From: an uncultured bacterium
GTDB taxonomy: Bacteria > Cyanobacteriota > Vampirovibrionia > Gastranaerophilales > Gastranaerophilaceae
Reading direction: 5' to 3'
Assembly: GCA_902788345.1 (NCBI GenBank)
Contig: CADAJP010000002.1
Coordinates: forward strand, 186,001 to 250,000
Length of the DNA stretch: 64,000 nucleotides
This document shows positions 1-7,867 of this stretch, piece by piece. The notes under the pieces are model-generated. The model was given only the letters and a program-made list of their open reading frames with translations. It made no database searches and had not been told where the DNA came from. A program made the position numbers and the translations under genes. Numbering within the stretch: the stretch's first letter is position 1; each line of letters opens with the position of its first letter.

Positions 1-225
1 TACTGTGCAAAGATTTTCTTAAAAAAATGCTTTGACGAATTTGGACTCTATAAAATTAAAGCTCAAATTTTTTCTGATAATTACAGGGTTAAACGACTTT
101 TAAAATCTGCAGGTTTTAAACCTGAAGCTATTATACCAAATGAAACAGTAAGAAATGGGAAAGTGCAAAATATTGAAATGTATGCAATATACAGAAATTA
201 CTATTATAAAAATGAGGAAATTTAA
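1..225 (+). CDS. GNAT-family acetyltransferase, C-terminal part (truncated by window edge)
   Basis: An open frame runs from base 1 to a TAA at 223-225, giving 74 residues with no start inside the window. The sequence has the C-terminal shape of GNAT acetyltransferases: a segment reading K-R-L-L-K-S-A-G-F-K-P-E-A, the usual acetyl-CoA-side helix followed by the 'lGFk.Eg' turn, then a strand ending in a tyrosine-rich tail. Its stop lies one base before the ATG of the portal gene, so the two are probably co-transcribed. Acetyltransferases of this kind are common next to structural genes in gut phages; the substrate cannot be read from the sequence. It could also be a host RimJ/RimL-type enzyme left of a prophage. 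Confidence 0.6.
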   Translation, partial: YCAKIFLKKCFDEFGLYKIKAQIFSDNYRVKRLLKSAGFKPEAIIPNETVRNGKVQNIEMYAIYRNYYYKNEEI

Positions 226-226
226 A

Positions 227-1876
227 ATGATTAATACCAATTTTCAACAAACACTTACACCTGCACAATCACACAATGAACAGGCAATAGTAAATGACAT
301 TATTTCAAAATATGACCGCTACAACGATTTAAGAAGTTCACAAAGAGCAGATAACAGGCTGATTTCTTATGCAATATACAATGCAAACATTCCGCGCATA
401 AACGACTGGAATTGCCATATAGAACTGCCCGAAATCTATGAACTTGCACAAACACTTAAATCCCACATAGTACAAAATCTTTATTCTCACCCTGACGGCA
501 TGTTTGATGTATCAGGAAGTGATTACAAATCTCAAAAATTTGCGAACAGACAAAAGGCAATGCTTGTTGATATATTTGAAAGAATGAAAATTGAAAATGA
601 AATGGAAAAGATTATTGATTCTGTTGTCGAAACAGGAGAAGTAACACTTTTTGCAGGCTGGGAAACAAAAACACAAAAAATCAGACGTGCAATAACACTC
701 GAAGAACAGGCACAGACAAATAACGAAAATGTCTTTCTTGTAGAGGACAAAATTATTTATGACAACCCTAAAGTAAAATTTATTAACTACGAAGATTTTG
801 TTTTTGACATCAATAGTGCTGATTGCTGGGATTCATGCCCCAAAATTTACAGAACTTATCAAACTTATGACGATATTGTTTCAAACAAATCCAATAATTG
901 TCTGAATATTGAAAAACTGGAAATACTGAAAGGAGTGGTGGCAGATAAAAAAGATAAAAAGTTTTCAAAATATTCTATACCAAAATTAGAAATACTTGAG
1001 TATTGGGGAGATATAGAACTTCCTTCCGGACAAATACTGAAAAATCAACTTATTTCAATAGCAGGAAGAAGTGTAATAATAAGATTTGAAGATAATCCGT
1101 TTATTATTAATCCGTTTATACACGCAAACATTATTGAAAACCCTTCAACACGCAGAGGAATTTCACCGTTAAGAGTGGCTATGATATTAAATAACATCTC
1201 ATCAACCATTCTCAATAAACAGCTTGATGCACTTGCACTGATGATGAATCCGCCATATCTTGCACCGAAAGGCTGTTTTAAAGGAACACAGGATGTTAGT
1301 CCGGGTAAAATTATTGAATATGATTCAGCCCTGATGACAACAACTCCAACCCCGTTGTCTTTTGACAAAGCAATGACAGGCTGGGATTTTTTAAGTTATT
1401 TCAAAACAACAACAGAAAGTGCAACAGGAATATTTAAAAACATGGCAGGTAATATTCAGACACAAGACCGTACAGCAACAGAAATAAACTACTCCGTAAA
1501 CGGTCAGGAGGCAAGACTGAATATGATTTTGGAATCAATAAACCGTAAAATTATTATACCGATGGTTGAAAAAACCGCACAACTTGTTTCCTATTTCAAG
1601 ATAGGTAAAGAAAGTATCCTGATTAGTGATCATGGAAAGACTGATTTTGTAGATATTGATGATGAGATAAGAAACTCAAATTATATTTATCATTATGGCG
1701 ATCGAAAAGCCTCATTTGAGCGAAAATCCAAATTTAAAGAACTGTTTGAAATCATGAGTAATTTTATTCAGATTCCGGAAGTAGCACAAAAAATCAACTG
1801 GCTTGAATGTTTCAAATTCTCACTTGAGCAGTATGGTGTAGAGAATTCTAACAACTTTTTAAAAGAAGAAGAATAA
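227..1876 (+). CDS. phage portal (head-tail connector) protein
   Basis: 549 residues from the ATG at 227. An in-frame ATG at 155 overlaps the upstream gene, and the later ATG has a GAGGAA ribosome site, so I prefer it. The C-terminal half carries a portal-like block, T-A-T-E-I-N-Y-S followed by a long helix with N-G-Q-E-A-R-L-N, then a second long helix I-N-R-K-I-I-I-P-M-V-E-K. This is the pattern seen in podovirus/P22-like and T7-like connectors, where a TATE motif starts the stem helices. The length fits that class. In such phages the protein forms the dodecameric DNA channel at the capsid vertex and docks the terminase, whose large subunit is encoded at 3418-4707. No capsid or protease gene is visible, so this may be a prophage remnant or the edge of a complete one. 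Confidence 0.72.
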   Translation: MINTNFQQTLTPAQSHNEQAIVNDIISKYDRYNDLRSSQRADNRLISYAIYNANIPRINDWNCHIELPEIYELAQTLKSHIVQNLYSHPDGMFDVSGSDYKSQKFANRQKAMLVDIFERMKIENEMEKIIDSVVETGEVTLFAGWETKTQKIRRAITLEEQAQTNNENVFLVEDKIIYDNPKVKFINYEDFVFDINSADCWDSCPKIYRTYQTYDDIVSNKSNNCLNIEKLEILKGVVADKKDKKFSKYSIPKLEILEYWGDIELPSGQILKNQLISIAGRSVIIRFEDNPFIINPFIHANIIENPSTRRGISPLRVAMILNNISSTILNKQLDALALMMNPPYLAPKGCFKGTQDVSPGKIIEYDSALMTTTPTPLSFDKAMTGWDFLSYFKTTTESATGIFKNMAGNIQTQDRTATEINYSVNGQEARLNMILESINRKIIIPMVEKTAQLVSYFKIGKESILISDHGKTDFVDIDDEIRNSNYIYHYGDRKASFERKSKFKELFEIMSNFIQIPEVAQKINWLECFKFSLEQYGVENSNNFLKEEE

Positions 1877-2025
1877 ATTTATTTTAATAATTTTGTGTGG
1901 AATTATCACACAGGGCGGGTTGGCGGGATTTTAACTAAAATATCTATTGAAAAAAGATTTATACACTAAATATTTAATAAAATCATCAACAGGAAAATAT
2001 AATAAATAGGAATAATCCCTAAAAT

Positions 2026-2083
2026 CTTATTTAACGCAATTGAGTGAATAGACGACTTATTTTACCTTATTTAACAAAGTTGA
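2026..2083. repeat. pair of 18-bp direct repeats, operator-like
   Basis: Two copies of a sequence beginning CTTATTTAAC and ending TTGA lie at 2026-2043 and 2066-2083, exactly 40 bp apart, differing at three central positions. They sit upstream of a good ribosome site (AAGGAG) and a five-codon reading frame at 2113. The spacing is close to four helical turns, which would put both copies on the same face. This suggests a regulator-binding site left from the prophage control region, but no regulator gene is visible beside it. Confidence 0.35.
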
Positions 2084-2112
2084 TAGTACTTAGTTAAACA
2101 AGGAGAATTTAA

Positions 2113-2130
2113 ATGTCTAAAATACGATAA
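2113..2130 (+). pseudogene. five-codon mini-ORF behind a strong ribosome site (truncated gene start or leader peptide)
   Basis: AAGGAG at about 2100-2105 is followed after 7 bases by ATG and only four more codons (M-S-K-I-R) before TAA. The strong ribosome site with such a short frame looks like the decapitated start of a lost prophage gene, or a leader peptide. No continuation in another frame is evident, because the following 360 bases carry an opposite-strand open frame instead. Confidence 0.3.
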
Positions 2131-2139
2131 CATTTTTAA

Positions 2140-2493
2140 TTAAACCAATAACAATATTAAATTTGTAATTATAAAAAACACTATATTTGTGATTGCTAAA
2201 TAAAATCCAATATTAAAGAATAATATAAATATATTTTGTAAGATTATATTTTCTATTCGTGTTTTAAAATTAAATATTGAATATTTTTGTTTTAAATATT
2301 TTTCTAAAAATACTAAAAATAAAAATACTAAAGATAAATAAACCAAACCCGAATATATAGAAAAAAACTGTTCTTCATTAATGAATAGTGTATTCAATTT
2401 TATTTGTACGCAAAAAACAAAAATTGTTAATAACAATATCAAGTAAAAAATTAAAGATACAATCCTTAACGAAATATATTTATATAAAGTCAT
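2140..2493 (-). CDS. small hydrophobic membrane protein, unknown
   Basis: 117 residues, very rich in Ile, Leu, Phe and Asn-free hydrophobic stretches, with three or four predicted membrane segments (about residues 9-29, 44-64, 85-115) separated by short Lys-rich loops including K-Y-L-K-Q-K-Y. It is divergent from the DUF6973-like gene at 2522 and shares a 28-base gap with it. No clear Shine-Dalgarno sequence precedes its ATG, though TATAAT lies just upstream. It has no family I recognise. In DNA this AT-rich, hydrophobic frames can arise by chance, so it may not be a real gene. Confidence 0.35.
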   Translation of the reverse strand: MTLYKYISLRIVSLIFYLILLLTIFVFCVQIKLNTLFINEEQFFSIYSGLVYLSLVFLFLVFLEKYLKQKYSIFNFKTRIENIILQNIFILFFNIGFYLAITNIVFFIITNLILLLV

Positions 2494-2521
2494 ATAACAA
2501 TTATAACATGAGGTAAATAAA

Positions 2522-3313
2522 ATGAAACAAGAAAATAAAAATCAAAATAATACGAACATTTTTAACTACATTCCTAAAAAATATAGCAGTTATGTATTTG
2601 ATGCTACAACAAAATATCAAAAAAAATATGGCTTTGATATGGGAACGGGAGAACATGCAACATGGAATAACGAAGCTGATGCTTTTAAACATGCATATAT
2701 GCAAGCTCAACTTTCACTTTGGGCAGGTAAGCATATCTCAAAAGCACTTGGAGATTTTCATGAATTCCAAGGAAATAAAACCATGGGACAATCAAAAGAA
2801 GAGTATAATATGGATAATTGGAACAACGAACAAGGAAGAGAAATTGCTCGTGAAATTATCCAGCAATATGGAATATTATCAACCATACCTTCTCAAAAAA
2901 TAAATGATATAATTGCTGAAAAAGTTGTAAAACGAATGAAAGAAGGGAAACTTATACTATCTCCTAATGATAGACGTAAATATGAAAACTATAAAAATAA
3001 TAATTATCACTCAGGTAAAACAACTGGTCAAGCATCACCGATAAATCAGCAACAATCAGGTTTATTCGGTTACACAAATCCATTAACAAGCAGTAACCAT
3101 ATATACACAAGAGAAGAAGTTGGTTCGATGTCATCAGATGAATTTGCCAAACACGAAAAAGAAATAGATGCACAAACAAGAGCTTTTAACGGGGCAATGC
3201 CAACTAACAGTGACCTGCAACGAGAAGCAATGACAGGTGGCGGTGTTGTATATGTAAATTCATATACCCGCTCTGACGGAACAGAAGTTAGAGGTTATTA
3301 CCGTTCGCGTTAA
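2522..3313 (+). CDS. DUF6973-like protein
   Basis: 263 residues. Residues about 45-110 hold a block N-E-A-D-A-F-K-H-A-Y-M-Q-A, then H-E-F-Q, then N-M-D-N-W-N-N-E-Q-G-R-E-I. This is the signature of the DUF6973 family as I know it: 'DAFRHAYWNA', a His-Glu, then 'MDxxNNxxGR'. That family is of unknown function and often sits in phage, conjugative or secreted proteins. The conserved His, Asp and Asn residues are compatible with an enzyme site, but no activity is established. The C-terminal 100 residues are low-complexity (Ser, Gln, Gly, Asn) and end in a Tyr-rich tail. ATG follows GAGGTAAATAAA. It lies between portal and terminase genes and ends at a terminator, so it is probably a separately acquired accessory gene of the prophage. 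Confidence 0.55.
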   Translation: MKQENKNQNNTNIFNYIPKKYSSYVFDATTKYQKKYGFDMGTGEHATWNNEADAFKHAYMQAQLSLWAGKHISKALGDFHEFQGNKTMGQSKEEYNMDNWNNEQGREIAREIIQQYGILSTIPSQKINDIIAEKVVKRMKEGKLILSPNDRRKYENYKNNNYHSGKTTGQASPINQQQSGLFGYTNPLTSSNHIYTREEVGSMSSDEFAKHEKEIDAQTRAFNGAMPTNSDLQREAMTGGGVVYVNSYTRSDGTEVRGYYRSR

Positions 3314-3375
3314 TCAGTGCCTCGCATATTTAATCTACAAAGTACCCTACACCATGCAAACTGTTTAAAGTTCTT

Positions 3376-3406
3376 ACATAACACTCAAAGTGTTATGTTA
3401 TTTTTT
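3376..3406 (+). terminator. rho-independent terminator after the DUF6973-like gene
   Basis: A perfect 10-bp stem ACATAACACT / AGTGTTATGT with a three-base loop is followed by TA and six T residues. It ends 11 bases before the terminase start codon, so terminase probably relies on read-through or on a promoter overlapping this site. Confidence 0.75.
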
Positions 3407-3417
3407 ATGAGGTTTTT

Positions 3418-4707
3418 ATGAAATATAATTTACTTGATGCACAAAGAAAATTTTTAGAAATTCCGCACAATTATACACTTGATGTTGCCGTATATCAGGG
3501 GGGTTACGGTTCGGGTAAAACATTTGCCGGTTCTCTTTTAGGAATACTGCTTGCAATAAAATTTCCCAAAATAAGAGGATTAGTCGGTGCGCAAACATAC
3601 ACACTTGTTCGGGATACTACCCTGCAAACATATTTTGAACATCTTGAGAATATGGGATTCACAAATGATATAGATTACAAATGGGTTACCTCCGAACAAA
3701 AAATCGTATTTTGGAACGGTTCTGAAATACTTTTTAGACATTTTGACGAACCTAATAAATTAAAATCGCTTAATCTCGGATTTGTAGAAATTGAAGAAAT
3801 GTCAGATATTCCTTACGAAACCTTTAAAATGCTTCTTGCAAGACTAAGACAAAAACCTCATTCAAAATGGAAAAATTTTACATACAGAATTTTTGGACAC
3901 ACAAATCCTGAACTTAATCAAGGCTGGGTTTATAAAACATTTTTTGTAAATCCTCCCGTAAATTACAGACTTATCTGCGCACCTACAACGCAAAATATTT
4001 ATTTGCCGAAAGGATTTTGCGAAGAACTTAAAAAATTGTATGATGAGAAGTATTATAACACATTTGTCCTCGGACAAACAGGAAATTACAGCGAAAACCT
4101 TGTTGTAAAAGACTTTTCAAAAGAAAATATTAAACAAATTAAATACCGAAACAATCTTAATTTATATATCACCTGCGATTTTAATGTAGATCCTATGTGC
4201 TGGATTTTTGCACACAAAACAGAAGATAAAGTTTTTTATTTTGATGAAATTGCACTCGAAAATACTACAACTGCAAAAGCTTGTGATGAATTTTACCGCA
4301 GATACCCGAATCATAAAGCAAAAATTATAATAAACGGAGATGCATCAGGAGATAACAGAACCTGCACAAGTGAATACACAAATTATGTAATCATTAAAAA
4401 GAAACTGCAATCATACGGATATGATGCTGATATTAAAATAAAAAGTTTCAATCCGCCAATTAAAAACAGAATTGCGGCATTTAATGCAAAAGTAAAAAAT
4501 GCTGACGGACAAATCGGACTTTTTATTTCCCCAAAATGCGAAAAACTTTTATATAATATCTACAATCTAAAATATATTGAAGGCACATCAAAAATAGATA
4601 TTCCTACATATACGCAGATAAAACAATCAAAAGAACTAAAATTTTTATCCCATCCTTTTGACGCCGCAAGTTATCTTGTAGATTTTTACTGGCCGATAGT
4701 GTTGTAA
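3418..4707 (+). CDS. terL: phage terminase large subunit
   Basis: 429 residues, a normal length for a TerL ATPase-nuclease. Walker A is at residues 28-35 (G-G-Y-G-S-G-K-T) and Walker B at 122-127 (F-V-E-I-E-E) followed by M-S-D. The C-terminal RNase H-like nuclease domain shows its acidic residues as D254 in the strand Y-I-T-C-D-F-N-V-D, D308 in I-I-I-N-G-D-A-S-G-D, and a late Asp in the S-H-P-F-D-A-A-S segment near residue 419. The enzyme packages DNA into the prohead through the portal and cuts concatemers. ATG follows ATGAGG. No small terminase gene is seen, and the large subunit lies downstream of the portal, the reverse of the common order. Confidence 0.93.
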   Translation: MKYNLLDAQRKFLEIPHNYTLDVAVYQGGYGSGKTFAGSLLGILLAIKFPKIRGLVGAQTYTLVRDTTLQTYFEHLENMGFTNDIDYKWVTSEQKIVFWNGSEILFRHFDEPNKLKSLNLGFVEIEEMSDIPYETFKMLLARLRQKPHSKWKNFTYRIFGHTNPELNQGWVYKTFFVNPPVNYRLICAPTTQNIYLPKGFCEELKKLYDEKYYNTFVLGQTGNYSENLVVKDFSKENIKQIKYRNNLNLYITCDFNVDPMCWIFAHKTEDKVFYFDEIALENTTTAKACDEFYRRYPNHKAKIIINGDASGDNRTCTSEYTNYVIIKKKLQSYGYDADIKIKSFNPPIKNRIAAFNAKVKNADGQIGLFISPKCEKLLYNIYNLKYIEGTSKIDIPTYTQIKQSKELKFLSHPFDAASYLVDFYWPIVL

Positions 4708-4775
4708 ATACCCGCATGAAATTATTAGAAATTTAGAAAATTCCTTTGATAATCCAAAATATAAGGAGATAATAT

Positions 4776-5006
4776 ATGGAAAATTTAATTTATTATTCAC
4801 CGGTAATTGTAGTTATATTAGTTTTTTTAATCCAGCAAAGAATTGTCGTTACGCCGGAAGAACTTGAAAAAAAGCACAGGGAAATCCTCAAAGACATCGA
4901 AACAAGATTTGTTACATTAAACAGCTATGAAGATTTGAAAAATCAATTTACCGAAATTAAAGATAAAATTGATAAAATTTATGACTGTCTTATTATTACA
5001 AAATAG
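4776..5006 (+). CDS. small membrane-anchored coiled-coil protein of the prophage
   Basis: 76 residues behind a strong ribosome site (ATAAGGAG). One membrane segment occupies about residues 5-22 (I-Y-Y-S-P-V-I-V-V-I-L-V-F-L-I), followed by a charged helix rich in Glu and Lys with heptad-like spacing to the end. It sits 68 bases after terminase in the same direction. The layout resembles small membrane proteins in phage lysis or superinfection modules, but there is no diagnostic motif, so I do not assign a function. Confidence 0.6.
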   Translation: MENLIYYSPVIVVILVFLIQQRIVVTPEELEKKHREILKDIETRFVTLNSYEDLKNQFTEIKDKIDKIYDCLIITK

Positions 5007-5213
5007 CTAAAAAGCATGAATATCATGATGTTTTGGCAGGAAAAAATGTTAATTATTAAGAATTGTAAATATAAATTATTAACCTCAAATTCACTCTATA
5101 CTTGAAATTAATTTTTTTGTGTGATATTTTTGTTTTTCATGGTAGCAAGTTAAAAAATGTTCATTTTTTAAAAAAATAAAAATCCAGACAGAAAATATAA
5201 TAGGAGGCAAAAT

Positions 5214-6509
5214 ATGCTAGTTAATTCGATTACTAATTTCAAGTATGATATGTCAAGACAATTGACAAATCTTAAACAGGATGCACCTCAACCTCAACCT
5301 CAACCTCAACCGGTTAAAGACGAAGGTTTGACTGCATCTATTTATTTTAGTGGCAATAAAAATAAAAACTCAATGAGAAATGCTACAATGGCAGGTGTTG
5401 GTTCTTTAGTTTTATTAACAACATTACCACCATCACTTACAAGTTGTGAAAAAGATGAAACTTGGGCTAAATCAGAATCATATTCAAATTCATCAGCAAA
5501 AACATCTGATACAACAAATGTTTATGTAAGCACACACGCTAAAGGATGCTGCTGTGATGATTGCAGAAAAGGCAGAGATACAGTTTATGTAGAAGTTCCT
5601 GGACCTACAGAATATATTAAAATCCCTGTACACGATACAACAACAGTTCACGATACAATAAATCACCATGATACAATACATCATCATCACTATGATACAA
5701 CATATATAGAAGTTCCAAAAGAAATTCCGGTTCCTGTTTATGTTGATACAGGAAGCTATCACGTAGTTCACGATACAATTACTAAATGGAAAGATAATTG
5801 GGAAAAACCTATTCCATTGGATACTTTAGACAAAATTACAAAAATATTTGATATTGACGATGATGATCCATCAAGAAATAACATCGTAAGCTACCAAGGT
5901 ATTCGTGAATGGGAATACGGTAACAGATTCGTAACTATGATGAACCAATTACAATCTAACAAATATAACTTAGTTTATGACAGAGAAGACTTAGATTGGG
6001 AAGGTAAACACTTAGGTTGGGGTAAAGATGTATTCAGATACCCTAGAACAAGCTTCAAAATAGAAACTTATGAAGGAAAAGTTCTTAACAATCCAAAAGG
6101 CTTATTTGTAGAAACTTACAAAAACCCATTCAACTCTGAAATTTCAGATATCGCAGATAATGAATTAGTTTCAAGACAATTCATTCAGACAAAAGGTGAT
6201 TCAGTATTTGTTTACACATACGATAAAAACACCGGCTTATACAGAGAAGATGGCAGATTAAGCAAAGGTTATTTGGAAAATAATTCAATATTATTTACAG
6301 ATTTAATCGCATCAGATCCTGATAAGAAATTTGGCAGAGATCCGTTATATGCAACAGAAGATCATTTAGTATCTTGCAAAATAACTACAGTTAATGATGA
6401 AGAACTCAAATTACTTTATGTAAGAGCTAAAGACGATGATGTTGCAGAAAAATTATATGGAACTGCAAATACAAGAGGTGCTATCGCAAACCCTTGGAAC
6501 ATTAAATAA
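5214..6509 (+). CDS. surface lipoprotein-like protein with His-Asp-Thr repeats
   Basis: 431 residues behind TAGGAGGC. Residues 25-33 are a Pro-Gln repeat. Residues 42-48 contain a Y-F-S-G motif, also seen in other proteins here. Residues 57-77 are a hydrophobic segment ending in L-T-S-C78, a lipobox-like site set unusually far from the N terminus. Residues 112-117 read C-C-C-D-D-C, and 140-190 hold repeated H-D-T motifs with a run of four His, a likely metal-binding stretch alternating with V-E-V-P and I-E-V-P units. The C-terminal half (about 200-431) is a separate, globular-looking domain rich in Tyr and Asp. I recognise no family. It follows the prophage fragment but ends in its own terminator. 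Function unknown; cell-surface attachment is inferred. Confidence 0.75.
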   Translation: MLVNSITNFKYDMSRQLTNLKQDAPQPQPQPQPVKDEGLTASIYFSGNKNKNSMRNATMAGVGSLVLLTTLPPSLTSCEKDETWAKSESYSNSSAKTSDTTNVYVSTHAKGCCCDDCRKGRDTVYVEVPGPTEYIKIPVHDTTTVHDTINHHDTIHHHHYDTTYIEVPKEIPVPVYVDTGSYHVVHDTITKWKDNWEKPIPLDTLDKITKIFDIDDDDPSRNNIVSYQGIREWEYGNRFVTMMNQLQSNKYNLVYDREDLDWEGKHLGWGKDVFRYPRTSFKIETYEGKVLNNPKGLFVETYKNPFNSEISDIADNELVSRQFIQTKGDSVFVYTYDKNTGLYREDGRLSKGYLENNSILFTDLIASDPDKKFGRDPLYATEDHLVSCKITTVNDEELKLLYVRAKDDDVAEKLYGTANTRGAIANPWNIK

Positions 6510-6539
6510 TAAAGGCAAATAAAATAAACACAAATGGGA

Positions 6540-6570
6540 AAAAAGACCTCTGAATTTCAGGGGTCTTTTT
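6540..6570 (+). terminator. rho-independent terminator
   Basis: AAAAGACC-T-CTGA and CAG-G-GGTCTTTTT form a stem around a short TTT-rich loop, with a T run on the 3' side. It lies 30 bases after the stop of the His-Asp-Thr repeat protein and terminates that transcript. Confidence 0.8.
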
Positions 6571-6614
6571 ATGTATATTAGAATATACATAAAAAGATAT
6601 TATAGGAATACTAT

Positions 6615-6790
6615 AACCGCTTTCTTTGTTCGGGCAAAGAAAGCGGTTAGAAAGAAACCCGCGACCTGATGCTTCGTTCGTTAATCATTTGTAATTACTC
6701 CACCCAAGCGGAATAACTCGCATACGCTCAAACAAATTCCGCTTTGACCTTGTGGAGTAAAACAATGATTACTCTCTTCGCAAAGGTCGA
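6615..6790. repeat. dispersed structured repeat, copy A
   Basis: About 175 bp with a second, diverged copy at 21031-21204. It opens with a perfect 14-bp hairpin (AACCGCTTTCTTTG / CAAAGAAAGCGGTT, 6615-6648). A nested inverted repeat follows: bases 6683-6702 pair with 6751-6770, and inside them AAGCGGAAT pairs with ATTCCGCTT. The most conserved parts between copies are the GATGCTTCG, GTTAATCATTTGTA, GCGGAATAACTCGCAT and GCTCAAACAAATTCCGCTTTGAC segments. No transposase or long protein is encoded, so this looks like a non-autonomous mini-element or a structured RNA. Confidence 0.7.
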
Positions 6791-6964
6791 AATTTTTTGG
6801 ACGCCCGCCGTAGTTTTAGGCGGGCTGAGAGATTTGCCGAAGGCAAAACATTTTACCGTCAGAATGACGGTCTGTTGCAATACGAAGTATTGCTGAACTT
6901 TGGCGTTTTTCTCTTTCTTTGGTTCTATTTCTTTCTCTTTGTCTCGCAAGCAAAGAGAAAGAAA
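6791..6964. other. gene-free stretch with three further hairpins
   Basis: After the repeat the spacer holds GCCCGCC / GGCGGGC (about 6804-6826), ACCGTC / GACGGT around AGAAT (about 6855-6872) and a 14-bp stem TTTCTTTCTCTTTG / CAAAGAGAAAGAAA at 6928-6964. The last one shares the TTTCTTTG core with the opening hairpin of the dispersed repeat and may be its far end. The 74-codon open frame on the minus strand here is composed of repeat sequence and is not called as a gene. The 6928-6964 stem could also close the engB transcript, although it lacks a T run. Confidence 0.45.
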
Positions 6965-6991
6965 TGAACAATATCATACTAATAATATCTT

Positions 6992-7564
6992 TTATGACGA
7001 TAAAAGATACTCCAAAATTGCATCGTTATAGCGTTTGTCATTCGCACTAAACGGAAAAATATCACCGCCAAATTCCCGTTTGACATGTGCAATTGCCTGT
7101 GCAACCTTATTGTGCGAAGATATACAATCAGTTTTGGTAATAATAGTTGCAATCGGCAAGTTATAAGACAAAACCCATTCTCTCATCTGATAATCATTCT
7201 TTTGTATCTCATGGCGACCATCAATTAGCTGAATTAAACACTTTATTGATTTTCTGTTTAACAAATATTCTTCAAGATTTTTCTGCCACCTGTTTTGTAC
7301 TTCCTTTGATACCTTTGCATAACCATATCCCGGTAAATCTGCAACAATAAACTTATCACTGAAATTAAAGAAATTTATCAATCTGGTTTTACCCGGAGTA
7401 TTAGATGTTTTGGCAAGTTTTTTATTATTGGCTATTGCATTTATAAAAGATGATTTCCCTACATTTGAGCGCCCCAAAAGAGCATACTCAGGAAGATTAA
7501 ACTCCGGACATTGTGACAATTTTTCAGCACTTTGTATAAATTTTGCCTGAAGAAAATTACTCAT
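6992..7564 (-). CDS. engB: ribosome biogenesis GTPase EngB (YihA/YsxC)
   Basis: 190 residues, typical for the family. G1 is G-R-S-N-V-G-K-S at 31-38, G3 D-L-P-G-Y-G at 76-81, G4 T-K-T-D at 143-146, and the G5-like S-A-N is near 176. The T-x-G-K-T/R switch (N-T-P-G-K-T-R, 55-61) is also present. The protein is a cytoplasmic GTPase needed for assembly of the large ribosomal subunit. Its ATG overlaps the stop of the 90-residue gene upstream in a TAATG arrangement, which implies translational coupling. Confidence 0.96.
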   Translation of the reverse strand: MSNFLQAKFIQSAEKLSQCPEFNLPEYALLGRSNVGKSSFINAIANNKKLAKTSNTPGKTRLINFFNFSDKFIVADLPGYGYAKVSKEVQNRWQKNLEEYLLNRKSIKCLIQLIDGRHEIQKNDYQMREWVLSYNLPIATIITKTDCISSHNKVAQAIAHVKREFGGDIFPFSANDKRYNDAILEYLLSS

Positions 7565-7836
7565 TATTTTACAGCCTTTTCTTTTTGTTCAAGCATTTTT
7601 CTTTTCCACATAACCGTTTGAAGTAAATTATACATCTTTGGGTTGTTCACAATAGTTAACTGAGTTTTACCCTTTACAAAATCAACATTAAAAGAAGATG
7701 TAAATATATTTGGAGAATCAATATTTACAATTTGAAACAGCCCCTCAGTTAAAATACTAAGAGGCTCTTTCATAAATGTTTCAAATGTTTTTCTTATGTC
7801 GAATTTTTTCTTTTTCATAATTTCCAAAGAACTCAT
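7564..7836 (-). CDS. small protein of unknown function coupled to engB
   Basis: 90 residues, basic at both ends (an early K-K-K-K run and a K-E-K-A-V-K tail), with a mixed alpha/beta middle (I-L-T-E-G-L-F-Q-I-V). No motif I recognise, no signal peptide or membrane span. An alternative ATG at 7818 would remove six residues; both are close to weak ribosome sites. It lies 31 bases after the TPR gene and overlaps engB by one base, so the three probably form one transcript. Its conservation beside engB would be the main evidence for function. Confidence 0.7.
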   Translation of the reverse strand: MSSLEIMKKKKFDIRKTFETFMKEPLSILTEGLFQIVNIDSPNIFTSSFNVDFVKGKTQLTIVNNPKMYNLLQTVMWKRKMLEQKEKAVK

Positions 7837-7867
7837 CGACTTAACGAGTTATCGTCTTATCGACTCA

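Noticed and set aside
5282..5320. CAACCT tandem repeat looking like a possible CRISPR or binding array
   Set aside because: It is the coding sequence of the Pro-Gln repeat within the surface protein; units are 6 bp and have no spacers.
6728..6949. 73-codon open frame on the minus strand
   Set aside because: It lies wholly in the structured repeat and adjoining hairpins, has no ribosome site and a composition set by the repeats.
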